A DNA stretch of 64,000 nucleotides from Dietzia natronolimnaea (lineage in GTDB: Bacteria > Actinomycetota > Actinomycetes > Mycobacteriales > Mycobacteriaceae). Of this stretch, positions 14,781 through 23,956 are shown in pieces. Made by a program: the position numbers and the translations under genes. How positions within the stretch are numbered: the stretch's first letter is position 1; each line of letters opens with the position of its first letter. The notes beneath the pieces are model-generated. The model did not search any database, was not told the DNA's origin, and saw only the letters and a list, made by a program, of their open reading frames with translations. The DNA lies in assembly GCF_039525805.1 (NCBI RefSeq), contig NZ_BAAAHZ010000014.1; one strand, written 5' to 3'.

Positions 14781-16250
14781 GTGAGCGCCCTCGCCGACTT
14801 CATCGCATCCGTCAACGATGTCTACTGGTACGCGGTCATCGCGCTACTCGTCATCGCCGGCCTATACTTCTCCTTCACCACCCTGATCGTCCAGATCCGG
14901 ATGTTCCCGGAGATGTTCAGGACGATCGTCGAGAAGCCCTCGGACATCGAGCCGGACAAGAAGGGCATCTCCGCCTTCCGGGCCTTCACCGTCTCGGCCG
15001 CCTCCCGCGTGGGCACGGGCAACATCGCCGGAGTCGCGATCGCGATCACGGTCGGCGGACCCGGTGCGGTGTTCTGGATGTGGATGCTGGCGATCATCGG
15101 CGGCGCCACCGCGTTCGTCGAGTCCACCCTCGCCCAGCTCTACAAGGTCCGGGGCAAGGACTCCTACATCGGCGGCCCCGCCTATTACATCCGCGACGGC
15201 CTCGGGTGGAAGCCGGTGGCGGTCGCCTTCGCGGTGATCATCACCGTCACCTACGGCTTCGTCTTCAACGCCGTCCAGGCCAACTCCATCTCGGCCTCGG
15301 TACGCAACCAGTTCGGCCTCGAGGGGCTCGGGTCCGGCCTGGTCATCGGCGTCGTGCTGGCACTGGTGGTCGGCGCGGTGATCTTCGGCGGCATCCGGCG
15401 ACTGTCCGCGGTCACCGAGATCGTGGTCCCGCTCATGGCGATCGCCTACATCGTCGTCGCCCTCGTGGTGGTGGCGATCAACATCACCGAGGTCCCGGAG
15501 ATGATCTCGCTGATCGTCGGCCACGCCCTGGGCTTCCGCGAGGTCGCGGGCGCCGCGATCGGCGCGGCGATCATGCAGGGCATGCGGCGTGGACTGTTCT
15601 CCAACGAGGCCGGCATGGGCTCGGTCTCCAACGCGGCGGCCACCGCCTCCGTCTCCCACCCCGTCAAGCAGGGCCTGGTGCAGGCGCTCGGCGTCTACTT
15701 CGACACCCTGGTCGTGTGCTCGGCCACCGCGTTCATCATCCTGCTCGCCAACCCGGAGTTCGGCGGCGACCGCGAGGGCATCACCCTCACCCAGGACTCA
15801 CTGGCCTCCCAGGTCGGCGACTGGGGCGTGCCCTTCCTGATGGTGGTCATCTTCTTCCTCGCCTTCTCCTCGATCCTCGGTAACTCCTACTACGGCGAGG
15901 CCAACATCCGCTTCCTGCGCGAGAGCCCCGTGGCCCTGCGCGTCTTCCGCGTGCTGGTCATCCTGGCCGTGCTCGGTGGCTGCCTGGGCTCGGTCGACCT
16001 CATCTGGAACATGGCGGACCTGTTCATGGGAGTCATGGCCACCATCAACCTCATCGCGATCATCCCGCTCAGCGGTCTCGCGGTGGCCCTGCTCCAGCAC
16101 TACCTGCGGCAGAAGGCCAAGGGCCACAACCCGGTGTTCCACCGTGACGACCTGCCGCAGGCCCGGAACGTCACGTCCTGGGACGGTTCCGATCCCATGA
16201 CGCTGCAGCACGTCGCCGACGAGGCGCGCGACGTCGAACCGAAGGGATGA
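14781..16250 (+). CDS. Alanine/glycine:cation (sodium) symporter, AGCS family
   Basis: A 489-residue inner-membrane transporter with about ten hydrophobic helices. AGCS signatures are present: SRVGTGNIAGVAIAI near residue 74 (the substrate-binding GTGN region), FWMWMLAIIGGATAFVESTLAQLYK near residue 97, and GMRRGLFSNEAGMGSVSNAAATA near residue 268. It imports alanine or glycine with Na+. GTG at 14781 is used; no good Shine-Dalgarno precedes it. Its stop overlaps the adenosine deaminase start by ATGA (16247-16250), so the two are translated together, linking amino-acid import with purine salvage or nitrogen supply. Substrate is inferred from the family. Confidence 0.92.
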   Translation: MSALADFIASVNDVYWYAVIALLVIAGLYFSFTTLIVQIRMFPEMFRTIVEKPSDIEPDKKGISAFRAFTVSAASRVGTGNIAGVAIAITVGGPGAVFWMWMLAIIGGATAFVESTLAQLYKVRGKDSYIGGPAYYIRDGLGWKPVAVAFAVIITVTYGFVFNAVQANSISASVRNQFGLEGLGSGLVIGVVLALVVGAVIFGGIRRLSAVTEIVVPLMAIAYIVVALVVVAINITEVPEMISLIVGHALGFREVAGAAIGAAIMQGMRRGLFSNEAGMGSVSNAAATASVSHPVKQGLVQALGVYFDTLVVCSATAFIILLANPEFGGDREGITLTQDSLASQVGDWGVPFLMVVIFFLAFSSILGNSYYGEANIRFLRESPVALRVFRVLVILAVLGGCLGSVDLIWNMADLFMGVMATINLIAIIPLSGLAVALLQHYLRQKAKGHNPVFHRDDLPQARNVTSWDGSDPMTLQHVADEARDVEPKG

Positions 16251-17272
16251 GCCACCCGGCACCGGCCGCGCACTCCCCCGCGTACGAGCGCTTCGCCGCC
16301 CTGCCCAAGGCGCACCTGCACGTCCACCTCGAGGCCGCGATGCGGGCCGAGACCATGCGCGAGTGGTGTGCCGAGGACGGCGTGGAGGTCCCGCCGCTCG
16401 TCGAGTTCCCCGACTTCACCCGCTTCCTCGATGCCTACGGCCTGCTCATCTCGCTCCTGCGGACCCCGGAGCGGCTCGGGCGGTTGCTCGACGAGGTGGT
16501 GGCCGACGCCGCCGCCCAGGGCGTCGTGGCGCTGGAGTTCGCCTCCATCCCGGACAAGTCCGCCGCCTTCGACACGGCCGAGGACGCCCTGGCGTTCATC
16601 CTCCCCGCCGTCGCGGAGGCCGGCCGGCGCCACGGGGTGTGGACCGGCGCCATCGTGAGCATCGACCGCGGCGCCGGGCGCGCGCACGCGCTCGAGGCCG
16701 CCAGGCTCGCGGCGCGGTTCGCCGACCGTGGGGTCGTGGCCGTGGGCCTCGTGGCCGATGAACGTGGGAATCCCGTGGCCGGGGCGGCGGAGGCCTTCGC
16801 GATCGCCCGCGACGCCGGTCTGGGCGTGGTGCCCCACGCCGGGGAGTTGGCCGGGCCCGAGGAGGTGCGATCAGCGCTGCAGCTGGGCGTCGACCGCATC
16901 CAGCACGGGGTCCGCGCCGCCGAGGACCCCCGGCTGGTCGAACAGCTCGCCGCGAGCGGGGTCTGCCTGGACGTGTGCCCGAGTTCGAACGTAGTTCTGG
17001 ACGTCTACCCCACGCTCGGGGACCACCCGCTCCCCGCGCTGCTCGACGCCGGGGTCCGCTGCTCGATCGGCGCCGACGACCCGCTGCTGTTCGGCGTCGA
17101 CGTGGTGGACGAGTACGTGCTGGCGCGCGAGCGGATGGGCATCCCGGAGGCGCGACTCGCCACGTGCGCCCGGTCTTCGATCGACTCGTCCTTCGCGCCC
17201 GCCGATCTCAAGCGCGACGCCCTCGCCCGGGTGGACGCGTGGGAAACCCGGGCAGCCGACCCGGCGAGCTGA
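16247..17272 (+). CDS. add: Adenosine deaminase
   Basis: A 341-residue amidohydrolase with the adenosine deaminase pattern: LPKAHLHVHLEAAM near residue 19 (first two zinc histidines; the usual final G of HLEG is A), VVPHAGEL near residue 199 (third metal His and catalytic Glu), RIQHGVRA near residue 222 (catalytic His) and CSIGADDPLLFG near residue 278 (Asp pair; the usual NTDDP reads GADDP). It would convert adenosine to inosine and ammonia. The GADDP and HLEA variants mean the substrate could be a related compound such as adenine or a modified nucleoside. It is translationally coupled to the symporter and ends 4 bp from the convergent DoxX-like gene. Confidence 0.85.
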   Translation: MSHPAPAAHSPAYERFAALPKAHLHVHLEAAMRAETMREWCAEDGVEVPPLVEFPDFTRFLDAYGLLISLLRTPERLGRLLDEVVADAAAQGVVALEFASIPDKSAAFDTAEDALAFILPAVAEAGRRHGVWTGAIVSIDRGAGRAHALEAARLAARFADRGVVAVGLVADERGNPVAGAAEAFAIARDAGLGVVPHAGELAGPEEVRSALQLGVDRIQHGVRAAEDPRLVEQLAASGVCLDVCPSSNVVLDVYPTLGDHPLPALLDAGVRCSIGADDPLLFGVDVVDEYVLARERMGIPEARLATCARSSIDSSFAPADLKRDALARVDAWETRAADPAS

Positions 17273-17276
17273 GCGC

Positions 17277-17672
17277 TCAGGCGCCTCGGCGGATCCGGTC
17301 GGCCGCGAGGATCATCGGCACCTGCAAAGGCAGGCGGCCCCACGCGATCACCTGGTAGGGCCACACCGGCTTCCTCCGCCAGGCCCGCACCATCTGCACG
17401 TTCCCGGGCAGTACCCCGACGAACAGCGCCACTGCCGCCGCCCCGCCCAGGGCCCGGGTCCGGGGCACGGCCAACAGTGCCGCCACGGCCATCTCGGCCA
17501 CGCCGGACCCGTAGGTCCACGCCCGGGCGCTCCCCGGCAGCTCCGGCGGGATGAGCCCGTCGAAGGGTCGGGGCGCCACGAAGTGCAGCGCGCCCATCGC
17601 CCCCAGCGCGGCGGGCATGGACCAGTACCGGACGGCGTGTGCCGTGTCGTTGAGTGCCGTGTCGTTTCCCAT
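17277..17672 (-). CDS. DoxX-like membrane protein
   Basis: A 131-residue membrane protein with four hydrophobic stretches (about 16-35, 55-75, 80-97 and 108-124). GALHFVAPRPFDGLIPPELPG and ARAWTYGSGVAEMAVAALLAV match the layout of small DoxX/DUF4267-type proteins annotated in actinobacteria. Members are of unknown or redox-related function. It follows the LLM flavoenzyme by 34 bp on the same strand and may be co-transcribed with it. The start ATG at 17672 (MGNDTALND) is the first available and has no strong ribosome site, so the true start could be internal. Confidence 0.65.
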   Translation of the reverse strand: MGNDTALNDTAHAVRYWSMPAALGAMGALHFVAPRPFDGLIPPELPGSARAWTYGSGVAEMAVAALLAVPRTRALGGAAAVALFVGVLPGNVQMVRAWRRKPVWPYQVIAWGRLPLQVPMILAADRIRRGA

Positions 17673-17706
17673 TCGCCCGAGACTACGGACCCCGATCCCG
17701 GCGTTC

Positions 17707-18702
17707 TCACCGAACGTGCGGCAGCACTCGTTCCCCGAGCAGTCGCAACGACTCCCACGCGGCGTCGATCGGCATCCCGCCGCACATCGGGTGGCCCGCG
17801 ATCAGGCCCAGTTCGCGAGACCGGACCCGCTCGACGAGCTGGTCCGGGGTGGCCACCAGGTACACCCCCTCGGCGCGCAGGTCCTCGACCGAGCGGGCGT
17901 CGGAGTGGACGAAGGAGTTGCGACCGGAGGCCGTCTGCCAGGCACGGTAGGCCTCCGCGTCAGCGAGGAGGTACCCGCCGTACCTCTCCCAGAACTCGTC
18001 GGGATCCTGCGCACAGAATACCGCGGCGGGACCAGAGACCGGGGTCACCACGAGGCCGGGCTCATGCCCGTTCGCGCGACACTCGGCCCGGTACAACTCG
18101 GCGAGCTCCGGATCGTTGACCTGCGGTTGGTAATGCATGCCCAGGCGCCCGGCCCGACGGGCGGCCGCGCCTGCGCCGCCGAGGAAGATCAGCGGGTGCG
18201 GATCCGAGAATGGTCTCGGTGTCACGCGCGACCGAGGCGAACCGTCGACCGGATCGTCGCCGACAGGTTCCCCCGCCCACGCCGCGAGCATCGTCTCCAA
18301 CTGCTGTTCCAGCCGTGCCCCACGCCCCTTCCAGTCCCGTGAGTGCATCGCGTATTCGACCGGTCGGTAGCCGAGCCCGAAGGTGAAGCTCACCCGCCCG
18401 GACGCCACGTGGTCGAGGACCGCGATGTCCTCGGCCAGCCGGACCGGGTCGTACAGCGGCGCGAGCAGGGCCCACACCGCGATCTGGATCCGCTCGGTCA
18501 CCGCGGCCACCGCCGCCGCAGCGATGAGCGGCGACGGGAGATAGTCGTCCTCGGAGCCGTGGTGCTCGGAGAGGTTGACGGCGTCCTGGCCCGACTCCTC
18601 CGCGTACCTGGCCATGGCGAGGGCCGCCCGGTAGCGGTCCCGGCGCTCGGCCGCGTCCGCGCCGGGCGCCCGGAAGTCGAAGCGGGTGACGACGTAGACC
18701 AT
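17707..18702 (-). CDS. LLM-class flavin-dependent oxidoreductase
   Basis: A 331-residue luciferase-like monooxygenase-fold enzyme. Visible landmarks: NLSEHHGSEDDYLPSPL near residue 45 (EHH motif), IAVLDHVASGRVSFTFGLGYRP near residue 93, and HPLIFLGGAGAAARRAGRLG near residue 170. Such enzymes use FMN or F420 for oxidation of aldehydes, alkanesulfonates or lipids; no residue lets me choose. ATG at 18702 lies 13 bp after the acyl-CoA ligase stop, so the two probably form one transcript with the DoxX-like gene. The ligase next door hints at an acyl or fatty aldehyde substrate. The C-terminal HPMCGGMPIDAAWESLRLL is typical of family members. Confidence 0.82.
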   Translation of the reverse strand: MVYVVTRFDFRAPGADAAERRDRYRAALAMARYAEESGQDAVNLSEHHGSEDDYLPSPLIAAAAVAAVTERIQIAVWALLAPLYDPVRLAEDIAVLDHVASGRVSFTFGLGYRPVEYAMHSRDWKGRGARLEQQLETMLAAWAGEPVGDDPVDGSPRSRVTPRPFSDPHPLIFLGGAGAAARRAGRLGMHYQPQVNDPELAELYRAECRANGHEPGLVVTPVSGPAAVFCAQDPDEFWERYGGYLLADAEAYRAWQTASGRNSFVHSDARSVEDLRAEGVYLVATPDQLVERVRSRELGLIAGHPMCGGMPIDAAWESLRLLGERVLPHVR

Positions 18703-18715
18703 CAGGCGCGGTCCA

Positions 18716-20332
18716 TCAGACCGCGGTACCCGCGCGGGAGTCGGCGAGGATCGAGTAGGACGTGCCTCGCTCCTCCCGCTCCCACCAGGTGTCGGCACCG
18801 CCGGCGGTGTCGCCGACCCCGTCCTCGACCAGGGCTCTCTTGAGGATCTTGTTGGTCGCCGTGGTGGGGAGCGCATCGGAGACCCGGACCCAGCGCGGCC
18901 ACGCCTTGGGAGAGAGATCGGGCTGGGAGGCCAGGAACTCCTCGAACCCGGTGGGCTCGAGCTCGCTGTCGTGCCGGACCACCACGGCCGCGGCGAGCTG
19001 GTCGCCGACGCCGCGGGGGTCGGGCAGCCCGTACACCGCCACGCGGGAGACCGCGGGATGCCGGAGGAGGATCTCCTCGACGATCCCGGCGGCCATGTTC
19101 TCCCCGTCGACCCGCAGCCAGTCCCCGCTGCGGCCGGCCATGTACACGTTGCCGTCCGCGTCGCGGTAGGCCAGATCGCCGGACCAGTACATCCCGTCCC
19201 GCATGCGATCGGACGTGGCCTGCTCGTTGTTGTAGTAGCCGGCGAAGAAGCCGGCTCCCTCGGTGTTGACCAGCTCGCCCACACACTCGTCGAGATTGGC
19301 CACCGCACCGGTGTCGTCGAAGATCGCGCGGGGACACTCGGTCACCGTCACCGGGTCGTACACCGCGACCCCCGGGAACGGTTCGCCGATGGACTCGAGC
19401 GGCGAGTTCTCGGTCCGGACGACGATGATCGCGAGCTCGGTGGAGCCGTAGGCGTCCCGCACGGTGCAGCCGAACCGCTCGGCGAACGCGGGGATGTCCT
19501 TGGCCGCGGCCTCGTTCCCGAAGGCCGCGCGCAGGGTGGTCTCCGCGTCGTCGGGGCGAGCCGGGGTGTCGAGGATGTACGCGAGCGGTTTCCCCACGTA
19601 GTTCATGTACGTGACCCCGTACCTGCGGATGTCGTCGCCGAAGCGGGTCGCACTGAAGCGTCGGGCGAGCACCATGGTGGCGCCCACGGCGATCGCGGGC
19701 GAGAAGCCACTCATGATGGCGTTGGAGTGGAACAGCGGCATGGACAGGTACAGCACGTCCTCGGAGGTCAGCTCGAAGGACGGAGCGAGCGCCTCGCCCG
19801 ACATGGTGACCGTGAAGTTGCCGACCTGCACCGCTTTCGGGTCCCCGGACGTCCCCGAGGTGAAGATGAGCATGAACGGGTCGCCGGCATCGGCCACCGG
19901 GGGATCGGCCGGGGGCTCCGACGCGGCGACCGTGGCCGCCCACTCGTCGGAGTCCGTGTCGATGACACTGACATCGCCCAGGTCCAGCCCGTCGAGCAGG
20001 GGCGCGAGCTGGGAGTCGGTGAGCAGGACCTGACAGTCCGCCCGCCTGATGTCGCGGGCCAGCCCCTCACCGCGACGAGTCGCGTTGATACCCGCGATGA
20101 CGACGCCGCCGAGAGCGCCGGCGGCGAGCGCGTAGAGCATCTCCGGGGTGTTCTCCAGGAGCGTGCCCACGTGCCGGGGTCGGGAGTCGTCGAGCATCGC
20201 GTCGAGTGCTCCGGCGCGACGGTCGGCGGCCGAGATGTACTCGCGCCAGGAGATGGTCAGGTCCTCGTAGCGGATCGCCGGGGAGTCGGAGTCGGCGTGA
20301 CGGCGGAGTTGTTCGCGAACGGTGTCGGCCAT
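18716..20332 (-). CDS. Fatty-acyl-CoA synthetase, FadD17-like
   Basis: A 538-residue AMP-binding (ANL) enzyme that activates carboxylic acids to acyl-CoA via acyl-AMP. Motifs: LIFTSGTSGDPKAVQ near residue 150 (P-loop), RDAYGSTELAI near residue 300 (A5), MYWSGDLAYRDADGNVYMAGRSGDWLRVDGEN near residue 405 (A7/A8) and TTATNKILKRALV near residue 505 (A10 with catalytic Lys). The closest type I recognise is FadD17. A second, clearly homologous gene lies at 47361-49112. ATG at 20332 was chosen because the residues after it begin the family domain. It may be co-transcribed with the upstream virS-like gene (62 bp gap) and the downstream LLM enzyme. Confidence 0.87.
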   Translation of the reverse strand: MADTVREQLRRHADSDSPAIRYEDLTISWREYISAADRRAGALDAMLDDSRPRHVGTLLENTPEMLYALAAGALGGVVIAGINATRRGEGLARDIRRADCQVLLTDSQLAPLLDGLDLGDVSVIDTDSDEWAATVAASEPPADPPVADAGDPFMLIFTSGTSGDPKAVQVGNFTVTMSGEALAPSFELTSEDVLYLSMPLFHSNAIMSGFSPAIAVGATMVLARRFSATRFGDDIRRYGVTYMNYVGKPLAYILDTPARPDDAETTLRAAFGNEAAAKDIPAFAERFGCTVRDAYGSTELAIIVVRTENSPLESIGEPFPGVAVYDPVTVTECPRAIFDDTGAVANLDECVGELVNTEGAGFFAGYYNNEQATSDRMRDGMYWSGDLAYRDADGNVYMAGRSGDWLRVDGENMAAGIVEEILLRHPAVSRVAVYGLPDPRGVGDQLAAAVVVRHDSELEPTGFEEFLASQPDLSPKAWPRWVRVSDALPTTATNKILKRALVEDGVGDTAGGADTWWEREERGTSYSILADSRAGTAV

Positions 20333-20394
20333 GGGGGTCCTCGGGGACGCAGGGGCGGTGCGATCTGGATCATAGCGAGTCCAGCTGACACTCG

Positions 20395-21441
20395 TCAGGA
20401 AAGTTCGATAGCGGGCCGACCCACGGCGCCCGGACCCCTCCTGTCGGCCCTGAACTGCCTGGCCGTGACCCCCCACCACCGGCGCGCGTACTGACTGAAC
20501 GTCGTCACGTCGTCGAGCGCCAGGGCCGAGGCGATCTGGTAGAGGGGGATCTCGGTGGTGGCCAACAATCGGGCGGCCACATCGCGCCGCACCTCGTCCC
20601 GGATCCCGGAGAAGGACGTGCCCTCACCGGTGAGGTGCCGCTGCAGGGTCCGCGGCGAGACCGAGAGGAGTGCGGCGACGTCGCCGAGGGTCGAGGTTCC
20701 CGTGTCGAGGGACCGCAGGAGCAGGGTCCTGGTCCGCTCGGCGTAGGTCTGGTCCCGTGCGGGACCGTGCTGCTCCAGATAGCTCAGAGCCAGCTCGTGG
20801 GCCATCAGGTCGCCGCCCGTGATCTCCCGGCCGAGGAGCGCGGCGGGGACGCGGAGCATCGCGGCCGACGCGAGTGGTCTCGCCGGGGCGGAGAACAGCT
20901 CCCGGTAGCGAGCGGGCACCGTGTTGAGCGGGTTCGGGAGCTCGACCGACAGCAGTCCGTACTCCCCCCCGAGGAGGGCGAGCATGGACCGGTGCAGGAA
21001 GAGCAGGACCATGTCGACCGCCTGGGGAGGCAGCGCGGCCGCGTCGTCTCTGTAACCGAACCGCACCCCCAGCACACCGGGGTCCGCCTCCGGATCCGGG
21101 ACGACCGTGATCTCGAGCGACCGGGCGTGGAAGAACAGGTATTTGGAGGTCATCTCCAACGCCCGGGTGGTGGTCGGGGCGTGCCTGATGGCCGCGGCCA
21201 CGGGGCCGAGCAGACCGAGGTCCTGACGCAACGCCACCCGCAGGCCGAAGTCGGGGCACCGCAACTCGACGGCCGCCGTCTCGAGGAGGAAGCCGATCGC
21301 GAGATCCTGCACCAGGATCTCGTCGCTGTCGAGGGCGCCGCCCGGCAGCCCACTGCGCCGGGCCAGGTCGTCGGCGTCGCCACCCAGCGCATCGATCACC
21401 ACCCTGACGCCCCTCAGGCCTGCCGATCTGACGTATGCCAC
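20395..21441 (-). CDS. virS: VirS-like AraC-family regulator
   Basis: A 348-residue regulator with the AraC N-terminal 'arabinose-binding' type domain and a C-terminal AraC helix-turn-helix. Residues ~65-120 (ELRCPDFGLRVALRQDLGLLGPVA) match the equivalent segment of M. tuberculosis VirS closely. The DNA-binding domain is seen in LGDVAALLSVSPRTLQRHLTGEG and IPLYQIASALALDDVTTFSQYARRWWGVTARQFR near the C-terminus. GTG at 21441 was chosen because GGAGAG lies about 8 nt upstream; GTG at 21459 is in frame. It is divergent from a mymA-like monooxygenase, the same arrangement as virS-mymA, where VirS activates the operon at acidic pH. Confidence 0.82.
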   Translation of the reverse strand: MAYVRSAGLRGVRVVIDALGGDADDLARRSGLPGGALDSDEILVQDLAIGFLLETAAVELRCPDFGLRVALRQDLGLLGPVAAAIRHAPTTTRALEMTSKYLFFHARSLEITVVPDPEADPGVLGVRFGYRDDAAALPPQAVDMVLLFLHRSMLALLGGEYGLLSVELPNPLNTVPARYRELFSAPARPLASAAMLRVPAALLGREITGGDLMAHELALSYLEQHGPARDQTYAERTRTLLLRSLDTGTSTLGDVAALLSVSPRTLQRHLTGEGTSFSGIRDEVRRDVAARLLATTEIPLYQIASALALDDVTTFSQYARRWWGVTARQFRADRRGPGAVGRPAIELS

Positions 21442-21531
21442 CTCAGAACTCTCCGCCACATGGCGCGATAGAGCAACCTCTTGGCGCGTTTCGGCAACTT
21501 GTTCGGCGGGATCGGGACTATCGTCCTCCGT

Positions 21532-23040
21532 ATGACAGCCTCTGCTGACCGCCGCCCACCGGCCGGCGCACCCGAGAACCCGCTGGACCTCCTGATCGTC
21601 GGCGCCGGCATCTCCGGCATCGACCTGGCCCACCACGTCTCCACCACGTTCCCCCACTGGTCGTGGGAGGTCCACGACGCGCAGGACGACCTGGGCGGCA
21701 CCTGGAACACCTTCCGCTACCCGGGGATCCGGTCGGACTCGGACATGGCCACGTTCGGGTTCCCGTTCCGCCCCTGGCCGCACTCCTCGACCCTCGGGCA
21801 GGGTGAGGAGATCAAGGAGTACATCCGCGACACCGCCCGTGACTGCGGGGTCCTCGAGCGCCTGCACCTGGGGTCCTGGATACAGAACGCGGACTGGCAG
21901 AGCGAGAAGGGCCTGTGGAAGGTCACGAGCGTCCGGGCCGAGGACGGGAGCTCCACCGAGCGCACGGTGTGGGCCCGCCGCGTCCACTACGGGTCCGGCT
22001 ACTACTCGCACTCCCAGGGCTTCCGACCCGACTTCCCGGGCGAACAGGAGTTCGCCGGTGAGATCATCCACCCCCAGTTATGGCCCGAAGGCGTCGACTA
22101 CGCGGGGCGGAAGTTCATCGTGATCGGTTCCGGAGCCACCGCCGTCACCCTCGTCCCGGCCCTGGAGAACCTCGGCGCCGACGTCACGATGCTCCAGCGG
22201 ACCCCGAGCTACGTCGCCCCGCTCCCCGAGAAGGACATCATCAGCGCCGTGTGGCAACGCGTGCTGCCGGCACAACCGGCCTACCGCGCCGCCCGTTTCA
22301 CCCACGGCGCTCGCGACATGGTCCAGTATCTCGTCGCTCAGCGGTTCCCCTGGGCCTTCACCCAGGGGCTGCGACTCCTGCAACGCCGCTACATCTCCCG
22401 AGAGCAGATCGCCGAGCACTTCACCCCGTCGTACAAGCCCTGGGACCAGCGGGTGTGCAAAGCCCCCGACGGGGACATCTTCCGGGCGATGCAACGGGGC
22501 GCGCGCGTGGTGACCGGACACATCGACACGTTCACCGAACGCGGCATCCGCCTCGAGTCCGGCGTGGAACTGGACGCTGATGTCATCGTCTCCGCCACCG
22601 GCCTGGAACTCGAGGCGTTCGGCGGCGGAACCCTGAGCATCGACGGCCGCGAGCTCGAGCCCGCCGACCTGACCACCTACCGCGGCATGATGCTCGCCGG
22701 CGTGCCCAACTTCAGCTTCACCGTGGGGTACGTCAACGCCTCCTGGACCCTGCGGGCGGACATGGTCTCCCGCTACATGGTCAAGCTGTGGCGGGCCGGG
22801 GAGAAGAACGGTGAGAAGATCTACGCGCCGATCCCCCCCGAGGTGAAGGGCGATCGCCCGCTCCTGGACCTCGACGCCGGGTATGTCCAGCGCGGCGTGC
22901 ACCGCTTCCCGAGGCAGGGAACCGACCGTCCCTGGACATATGTACAGAACTACCTCGCCGAGATCCCCGAGCTGACCTTCGGTGACCAGCGTCGCGACAT
23001 GGCGTTCGACGCGCAGATCCCGCAGGAGGCCGTCCGATGA
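21532..23040 (+). CDS. mymA: MymA/EthA-like flavin monooxygenase (Baeyer-Villiger type)
   Basis: A 502-residue FAD/NADPH monooxygenase. The FAD motif LLIVGAGISGIDLA lies at residues 19-32, and the NADPH motif KFIVIGSGATAVTLVPAL near residue 195. Between them FAGEIIHPQLWP fits the Baeyer-Villiger fingerprint FxGxxxHxxxW(P/D) exactly. Such enzymes insert oxygen next to a carbonyl or oxidise S/N atoms. The divergent VirS-like gene and following SDR and zinc alcohol dehydrogenase reproduce the M. tuberculosis mymA operon order, minus lipR. TATCGT at 21519-21524 lies 7 nt before ATG, suggesting a leaderless mRNA. The stop overlaps the SDR start by ATGA. True substrate unknown, probably a lipid. 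Confidence 0.86.
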   Translation: MTASADRRPPAGAPENPLDLLIVGAGISGIDLAHHVSTTFPHWSWEVHDAQDDLGGTWNTFRYPGIRSDSDMATFGFPFRPWPHSSTLGQGEEIKEYIRDTARDCGVLERLHLGSWIQNADWQSEKGLWKVTSVRAEDGSSTERTVWARRVHYGSGYYSHSQGFRPDFPGEQEFAGEIIHPQLWPEGVDYAGRKFIVIGSGATAVTLVPALENLGADVTMLQRTPSYVAPLPEKDIISAVWQRVLPAQPAYRAARFTHGARDMVQYLVAQRFPWAFTQGLRLLQRRYISREQIAEHFTPSYKPWDQRVCKAPDGDIFRAMQRGARVVTGHIDTFTERGIRLESGVELDADVIVSATGLELEAFGGGTLSIDGRELEPADLTTYRGMMLAGVPNFSFTVGYVNASWTLRADMVSRYMVKLWRAGEKNGEKIYAPIPPEVKGDRPLLDLDAGYVQRGVHRFPRQGTDRPWTYVQNYLAEIPELTFGDQRRDMAFDAQIPQEAVR

Positions 23041-23810
23041 CCCGCCGCGTCTTCATCACCGGCGCCGCCTCGGGGCTGGGTCTGGCGCTCGCCCGCGAGT
23101 ACCTGGCGGCCGGCGACGAGGTCATCCTGACCGACCTGCACGCCGAGGCCCCACCCGCCGTGACCGGCCTCTCCGGCCAGTGGAGCTACCGCAGGCTCGA
23201 CGTGACCGACGACGACGACTGGGCCGCCGCCGCGCGTGCCGTGGACTCGCTGGACATCCTCATTAACAACGCCGGCATCGCGGTCGGCGGGCGGCTGGAC
23301 GCCACGTCGATGGACTCGTGGCAGCGCATCGTCGACATCAACCTGCTCGGCGTGGTCCGAGGCTGCAAGGCACTGGTCCCGACGCTCGGACGAGGTGGCC
23401 GGGTGGTCATCACCGCCTCCGCCGCAGGTCTGGTGCACGCCCCCCACATGGGCGCCTACAACGCGACCAAGGCCGCGGCGGTCGCTCTGGCGGAGACCCT
23501 CGACGCCGAGCTTCGCCCCCGCGGCATCAGCGCGTCCGTCATCTGCCCCCTGTTCTTCCGGTCCGGACTCGCCGATTCCCTCTCCGGCGACGACCCGAAG
23601 GCCGACGAGGCGGCGCGCATGCTCCTCTCCAAGACCCCCTTGACCTCGGAGAAGGTCGCCGCGCGATCGGTGCGGGCCATCCAGGCCCGGCGGTTGGTCA
23701 TCACTCCCGACGCGCTGAGCACCGCCACCTGGTACTCCAAGCGGTTCACCCGCGTCCCCTTCCTGGCCGGGACGCGTCTCATCGGCCGCGTGATCGAGCG
23801 ACGGGGCTGA
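23037..23810 (+). CDS. Short-chain dehydrogenase/reductase (SadH-like)
   Basis: A 257-residue classical SDR. The NAD(P)-binding TGAASGLGLALA is at residues 7-18, the structural NNAG in LINNAGIAVGG near residue 77, the catalytic serine in VITASAAGLVH near residue 124, and the YxxxK pair in GAYNATKAAAVAL near residue 139. It would oxidise or reduce a lipid-derived alcohol or ketone. It overlaps the monooxygenase by 4 bp, so it is translated with it. In the M. tuberculosis mymA operon the equivalent gene is Rv3085 (sadH), and lipR lies between them; here lipR is absent. Confidence 0.88.
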   Translation: MTRRVFITGAASGLGLALAREYLAAGDEVILTDLHAEAPPAVTGLSGQWSYRRLDVTDDDDWAAAARAVDSLDILINNAGIAVGGRLDATSMDSWQRIVDINLLGVVRGCKALVPTLGRGGRVVITASAAGLVHAPHMGAYNATKAAAVALAETLDAELRPRGISASVICPLFFRSGLADSLSGDDPKADEAARMLLSKTPLTSEKVAARSVRAIQARRLVITPDALSTATWYSKRFTRVPFLAGTRLIGRVIERRG

Positions 23811-23956
23811 CCGCGGTCACCCCCGGGGAGGCGGCTGCACCGCCCGTGGCCACCCGTGACCTCGGCGGACGAGCGGGGACGGCACGATCGCCTCTACTGT
23901 GGCGGCACACGCGATCTACAGCCATTCCACCGCTCGCTCGACCCAAGGGAGATCAC